Assembly: GCA_032353305.1 (NCBI GenBank)
Contig: JAUCNG010383147.1
Span: forward strand, 1-11,067
Origin: Cephalothrix spiralis
Taxonomy: Eukaryota; Nemertea; Palaeonemertea; Archinemertea; Cephalotrichidae
Length of the DNA stretch: 11,067 nucleotides
Reading direction: 5' to 3'
A program made the position numbers and the translations under genes. Positions 8,326-11,067 of this stretch are shown piece after piece. A model generated the notes under the pieces. It worked only from the letters and a program-made list of their open reading frames with translations. It was not told the origin of the DNA and made no database searches. The stretch's first letter is position 1, and every line of letters starts with the position of its first letter.

Positions 8326-10537
8326 CTAAAATAGACAAAGATATTTATATTATTAATATAATACTTAATCGGAGACTATTTGGGGAAACACTGACTATAA
8401 TTAGTGCGTATAGACGGTTTTGACATCATTTCTATAAATATAAATAATATAATAAGGCGGAAATATAAGAAAAAATGTTCAATACAGATATTTTCCAACA
8501 AACTAACTCCATGGAATGGTGATATGTTGTACTTCAACTTCAACTTATTTGGAGGGCGTCAGAAGACTGGCTGAAATAGACACAGACGGTCCGCTTTATG
8601 AGCATGTACCCTTAGGCCTGTAGACCTATCCCGCACTCCAATCTATTTTCTATATACCGATTAGTAGTTGGGTTTACCCCGAAGCGAGGGACAACGTCCC
8701 ACTTCACGTATTTATCCGATGGAAGTAGTTTCGAGCCGGGTCTCGAACCCGAGACCTCCGTATTCAGAGACCGACGCACTACAACCTTGCCACTTTGCCA
8801 CCGAGCCGCTATGTCTCTTTTTCAAGACGCAAATTATACATGGTGAACACTGACCACTCATTTCCGTTCTCAGATTCCCTGACTTTTCAAGGAAAATTTG
8901 TTCATTCTAGGTCGAAGAGTAGAGTGGCCTGCCACCCTGTATTTTATGATACATGTACATCGCTTTTTAACGGGATATGGAATATATTTACGAGACAGGG
9001 TGATCTCAACAGGAATGCACTGTAAACTGTCGAATAAACAATTGTTCTAAATTTCTTCGGGCAATGCAAGCAGTTATTTTAACTCGGTGATGTGCGCTTC
9101 ATAAAAATAATCACGGTGGCAAGGTGGTTAAGCGTCCGGAGTTCGAAAAATCCCACTGCTAATCGGTATATAGAAAATAGATTAGAGTGCGGGGTTAGGT
9201 CAACAGGCCTAAGGGTAAATGCTCAGCAAGCGGACAATTAAATTCTATTTGAGCCAGTCATCTGACGCCCTATATAGAAGAAGAATCATACATGTATGTA
9301 TTGCACATCGAACTTACTTGGTTAAGTTTTCCTTATTTTCTGTCTGAAAGAAGGGTGAAGGTATCGAAGGTGCGGGATGTTTTAGTTGAAATGATAATTC
9401 ACCCTCTTTGCGGACTATATTGTAACCAGGTAACGGTAAATTAACCTCGGCTACCACATCCTGAAGAATAGAAAATATATATCAATATTTGAGACGTACT
9501 AAATAGGCCGTCCGCAGAACGTTTCTCAATTAGACCGTCACTTTTTTCAACATGTAGAATCTGGTAACATCACAAAATGTTAGAAAATATATTATTTTAA
9601 TGTTATTATAAAGTGATTGACAAAACCTCGAAAATATAAGTGGAAAATGCAGGACAGTGGGATGATATGTCTTTTTTACCCTTTGGGGTCACCCATCCCT
9701 TAATTAAGTGTAAGCTATTTTTCCAGGTAAACATATCTCTCCTAGCTTGGTAGGAAAATAGTACAAAACGTAAACCAACAATAGGTGAACGTCATTTGTA
9801 TTGTACAAATTGTGATCGTATTGAAAAAAGCGTTATATGCATGTGAATCGGCATTTAACGCTTTTTTTAAATATGATCACAATTTGTTTAATACAAATGA
9901 CGTTCACCTATTGTTGGTTTACGTTTTATACTATTTCTCAAGCTAGGAGAGAGGTGTTTACCTGGAAAAATGGATTACACCATAAATAAATCATATAAAG
10001 GTACGTGACGTAAATCTGTCGGAACCGGAATCTGGAACTCGAAATAGCGACATCTATTAATTGATAACAGCGACGACTGAGACACACATTATGCTATTCA
10101 TTGATTTATAACGACACCTTTACTTTCTCTTTATTTGATTGTAAACCAGTTGTGTAAACACTAAAAGTTCTATCAATCAAATATAGATGGCTTTTAGTTT
10201 TTAATATTAAATATAGATGGCATAAAATACTAAAAGCCACCTATGTTTGATTGTTAAAACTATTTAATATCACATATAGATGGCATAAAATATATAGACG
10301 GTAAAGATGCCACCCATTTGGTATGACGTCACCGGTCTTTACATATTTAGTCTATAATATCTCAAAATCGAATTTTGAAGGCTAAGGTAAGCGAAAAATA
10401 TGGTATCTCACCTGTCGAGCTTTAAATGAATATAAAACCATATCTTTATGAGCCGCATACCATTTCTTGACCCATTTTTTGCCGTCAGTACTAACATTTA
10501 AATAACCAGATATCATGGCCTGGTCATCTCCCTTTAC
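8244..10537 (-). CDS. 3' part of a gene for a C-terminal PH-domain protein, probably an FGD/FARP-type RhoGEF (three exons, partial)
   Basis: Seen: three minus-strand exons (10537-10412, 9460-9318, 8325-8244) join in one frame to give 116 residues and a TGA stop. Counting from the first visible residue, SGYLN is at 10-14, KKWVKKW at 20-26, VLYSFK at 34-39, PLPGY at 51-55, FFQTEN at 79-84 and KWLFVLEKM at 90-98. This is the order of a PH domain: basic beta strands, then a C-terminal helix with its near-invariant Trp (W91). Family knowledge: PH domains bind phosphoinositides or proteins and bring their host to membranes. In FGD and FARP proteins (Rho-family exchange factors) a PH domain lies at the C-terminus, and FGD members share a similar QDV..A..(L/I)PL.GY run. 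Inferred: the missing 5' exons, past 11067, should encode DH, PH and possibly FYVE domains. The tail YESGV fits a class I PDZ ligand. PH identity is near certain. FGD versus FARP versus another PH protein is not settled. Confidence 0.88.
8527..8809 (-). mobile_element. tRNA-derived SINE, copy 1 (near full length)
   Basis: On the minus strand the element opens with a tRNA-like head. Its A box TGGCAAAGTGG (8800-8790) matches the Pol III consensus and its B box GGTTCGAGACC (8749-8739) is perfect, with normal tRNA-like spacing. A body follows with the hairpin GGGACgttGTCCC and a CTTCGGGG run (8715-8677). The 3' region contains CTAATCGGTATATAGAAAA and ends in GACGCCC plus a TTGAAG-type repeat. The element lies inside the last intron of the PH-domain gene, in the same sense as the gene. 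Family knowledge: modular tRNA-headed SINEs with a conserved central domain are common in molluscs (V-SINE types such as RUDI). I cannot confirm which family this is. Confidence 0.8.
8933..9002. repeat. Short inverted repeat CACCCTGT / ACAGGGTG
   Basis: Perfect 8-bp inverted repeats at 8933-8940 and 8995-9002 enclose 54 AT-rich bases, between the two SINEs. The adjoining minus-strand sequence, with TTGAAAAGTCAGGGAA near 8882-8897, looks like dispersed-repeat sequence rather than exon. No family could be assigned. Confidence 0.35.
9112..9288 (+). mobile_element. tRNA-derived SINE, copy 2 (internally deleted)
   Basis: The element is on the plus strand. Its A box TGGCAAGGTGG (9117-9127) and a GTTCGAA remnant of the B box are followed almost at once by CTGCTAATCGGTATATAG and the same 3' region as copy 1, ending at TGACGCCC. 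Compared with copy 1, about 100 bp covering the end of the tRNA head and the whole central domain are missing. It is inverted relative to copy 1, about 300 bp away, in the same intron. The shared 3' regions could pair in the pre-mRNA. Confidence 0.8.
9318..9460 (-). CDS. Exon encoding the middle of the PH domain
   Basis: The exon is 143 nt. It enters in phase 0 after an acceptor TTTTCTATTCTTCAG and leaves in phase 2 at the perfect donor GTAAGTT. The translation starts DVVAEVNLPLPGY and continues through a charged turn (VRKEGE) and strands SFQLKH. A Pro/Ser-rich loop follows (HPAPSIPSP, residues 70-78 of the visible protein), then FFQTENKENLT, the strand and turn before the C-terminal helix. 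The PLxGY motif right after a QD pair spanning the exon junction is the strongest hint of an FGD or FARP relationship. The proline-rich insertion lengthens a loop compared with a minimal PH domain. Confidence 0.9.
9708..9980. mobile_element. Foldback (hairpin) MITE in an intron
   Basis: Two arms of about 127 bp (9708-9835 and 9855-9980) are reverse complements with only scattered mismatches and a few small indels. The outer ends are GTGTAA..ATTTTTCCAGG against CCTGGAAAAAT..TTACAC. The stem continues inward through CGTTA/TAACG and ATGC/GCAT to a loop of about 10 nt. No protein is encoded. Target-site duplications could not be assigned with confidence. The element is in the 951-nt intron between the first two visible PH exons, so the pre-mRNA would carry a long hairpin. 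Confidence 0.85.
10161..10345. repeat. Nested repeats of an ATAGATGGC motif with inverted copies
   Basis: The motif (A/C)ATATAGATGGC occurs at about 10180-10191, 10210-10221 and 10274-10284, with an inverted copy GCCACCTATGTTTGA at 10236-10250. The outer pair 10168-10196 and 10230-10257 forms an inverted repeat of about 28 bp (TCAATCAAATATAGATGGC and its near complement). A looser pair TATAGAC..GTAAAGA / TCTTTAC..GTCTATA follows at 10292-10354. It looks like a small foldback element, possibly two nested insertions, in the same intron as the larger hairpin. Confidence 0.6.
10412..10537 (-). CDS. Exon encoding the N-terminal half of the PH domain
   Basis: The exon is 126 nt, 42 codons, phase 0 at both ends. 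It is preceded on the minus strand by a pyrimidine-rich tract ending in TTTAG (TTTCTTTCTTCTTTAG) and ends ..CGACAG followed by the donor GTGAGA. It encodes beta strands 1-3 of the PH fold: SGYLN, then a Lys-rich turn with TDGKKWVKKW, then MVLYSFKARQ. The basic residues between the first two strands (KKWVKK) are where phosphoinositide headgroups usually bind in this family. Only this frame is open and protein-like. The upstream exon is outside the window, so the start codon is not here. The gap to the right edge shows no cysteine pattern of a FYVE finger. Confidence 0.9.
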
Positions 10538-10894
10538 CTAAAGAAGAAAGAAATATATGTATCTATGTGTACACACTACAACAAATTTAGCAAGTTAAAG
10601 GAACAGTAGAGTAACTGATAATATAGAGACCTAATTTAGAAAAAGAGAATCTTTAGAATATTAAGAAGCTCGTCCGTTTTTGTTTCGAGACTAAACTTTT
10701 GAAAACCAGTGTCTGTAAGGCATGGCATGAACGTTACATTTTCCAGTTCATACGGAAGCGCGTGAAACAATATTCGCTTTTCATGCTTCATGTTCACCCA
10801 ACGACTGTATATTAACCCGTGTACATACGGTGTTGAAGTTTACACTTACGCTGCTGAGAGAAAACATCATCAAAATTAGCATTTTTCATGAACT

Positions 10895-11067
10895 CAGATT
10901 TTAAGCTTCGGGTCAGAGCGCTGGGTCTGTAATCCAGGGGTCCCTGGATCGATACCACTTTCCATCGGGGAGAACCAGCACCTTAAACACGTTCCTCAGC
11001 GCATAGCTTCCTGGGTGGCTCGGTCAGGTTAAATACGTGGAGTGGGACGCTGTCCCTCCCTTCGGGG
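10895..11067 (+). mobile_element. tRNA-derived SINE, copy 3 (cut by the window edge, different head)
   Basis: The head resembles a tRNA: a D-arm-like AAGCTTCGGGTCAGAGC, an anticodon-arm-like CTGGG-loop-TCCAG, and a B box GGATCGATACC (10946-10956, one mismatch from consensus). The U33 position appears changed and the A box is poor, so it is not a functional tRNA gene. After about 75 bp of different sequence, the stretch 11029-11067 matches the central domain of copy 1 at about 35 of 39 positions. The head is unlike that of copy 1, so this is a different SINE family sharing the same core. It lies upstream of the PH exons, probably in an intron. Confidence 0.7.

Noticed and set aside
8668-9025. 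61- and 76-codon plus-strand frames
   Set aside because: They run through SINE copy 1 in antisense and adjoining repeat-like DNA within an intron.
10560-10890. An upstream FYVE-domain exon of the PH gene
   Set aside because: No C-x2-C pairs or basic RRHH-like motif in any minus-strand frame; it reads as intron.
10895-10965. A functional tRNA gene
   Set aside because: The A box and U33 are wrong, the acceptor stem does not close, and it continues into a SINE core.
1-11067. CRISPR array, bacterial operon or phage-defence system
   Set aside because: No regularly spaced repeats and no long bacterial-type frames; intron-containing eukaryotic DNA.

Overview
This is a window of AT-rich animal nuclear DNA. 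It has GT-AG introns, no bacterial-style operons, several small non-autonomous transposons and tRNA-derived SINEs. The SINE body, the intron density and the low GC suggest a lophotrochozoan, most likely a mollusc such as a bivalve. That is an inference from style, because nothing in the window names the species.

Right end (about 7600-11067, minus strand): the last three coding exons of one gene can be read with confidence (10537-10412, 9460-9318, 8325-8244). Consensus splice signals and matching phases join them. Together they encode the final 116 residues of a protein, and almost all of this is a pleckstrin-homology (PH) domain. The stop codon follows a class I PDZ-ligand-like tail (ESGV). 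The pattern (SGYLN, paired Trp, VLY, QDV, PLPGY) is closest to the last PH domain of FGD- or FARP-type Rho guanine-nucleotide exchange factors. The rest of the gene lies beyond the right edge. Its introns hold an inverted pair of SINEs, a 273-bp near-perfect foldback element, a small nested hairpin repeat and a third SINE cut by the window edge. Both complete introns would therefore fold into long double-stranded RNA in the pre-mRNA.

Left end (about 90-1030): a CpG-rich stretch stands out from the AT-rich background. Its left edge reads two ways: as a perfect splice donor on the minus strand (gene leaving to the left), or as a plus-strand copy resembling the 5' end and first stem-loop of U1 snRNA. 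The stretch also carries a YY1-like GCCGCCATGTTG site, a palindromic CRE at 821, an 11-bp hairpin, and overlapping open frames on both strands. One pair of plus-strand frames could be joined by a phase-matched intron.

Middle (about 1030-7600): mostly non-coding. It holds two related Tc1/mariner-like MITEs (1175-1733 and 3628-4100), a double hairpin (5015-5150), two direct repeats, an isolated GC-rich island (5262-5400) and a small element bounded by inverted 13-mers (7031-7220). No conserved gene was recognised there.
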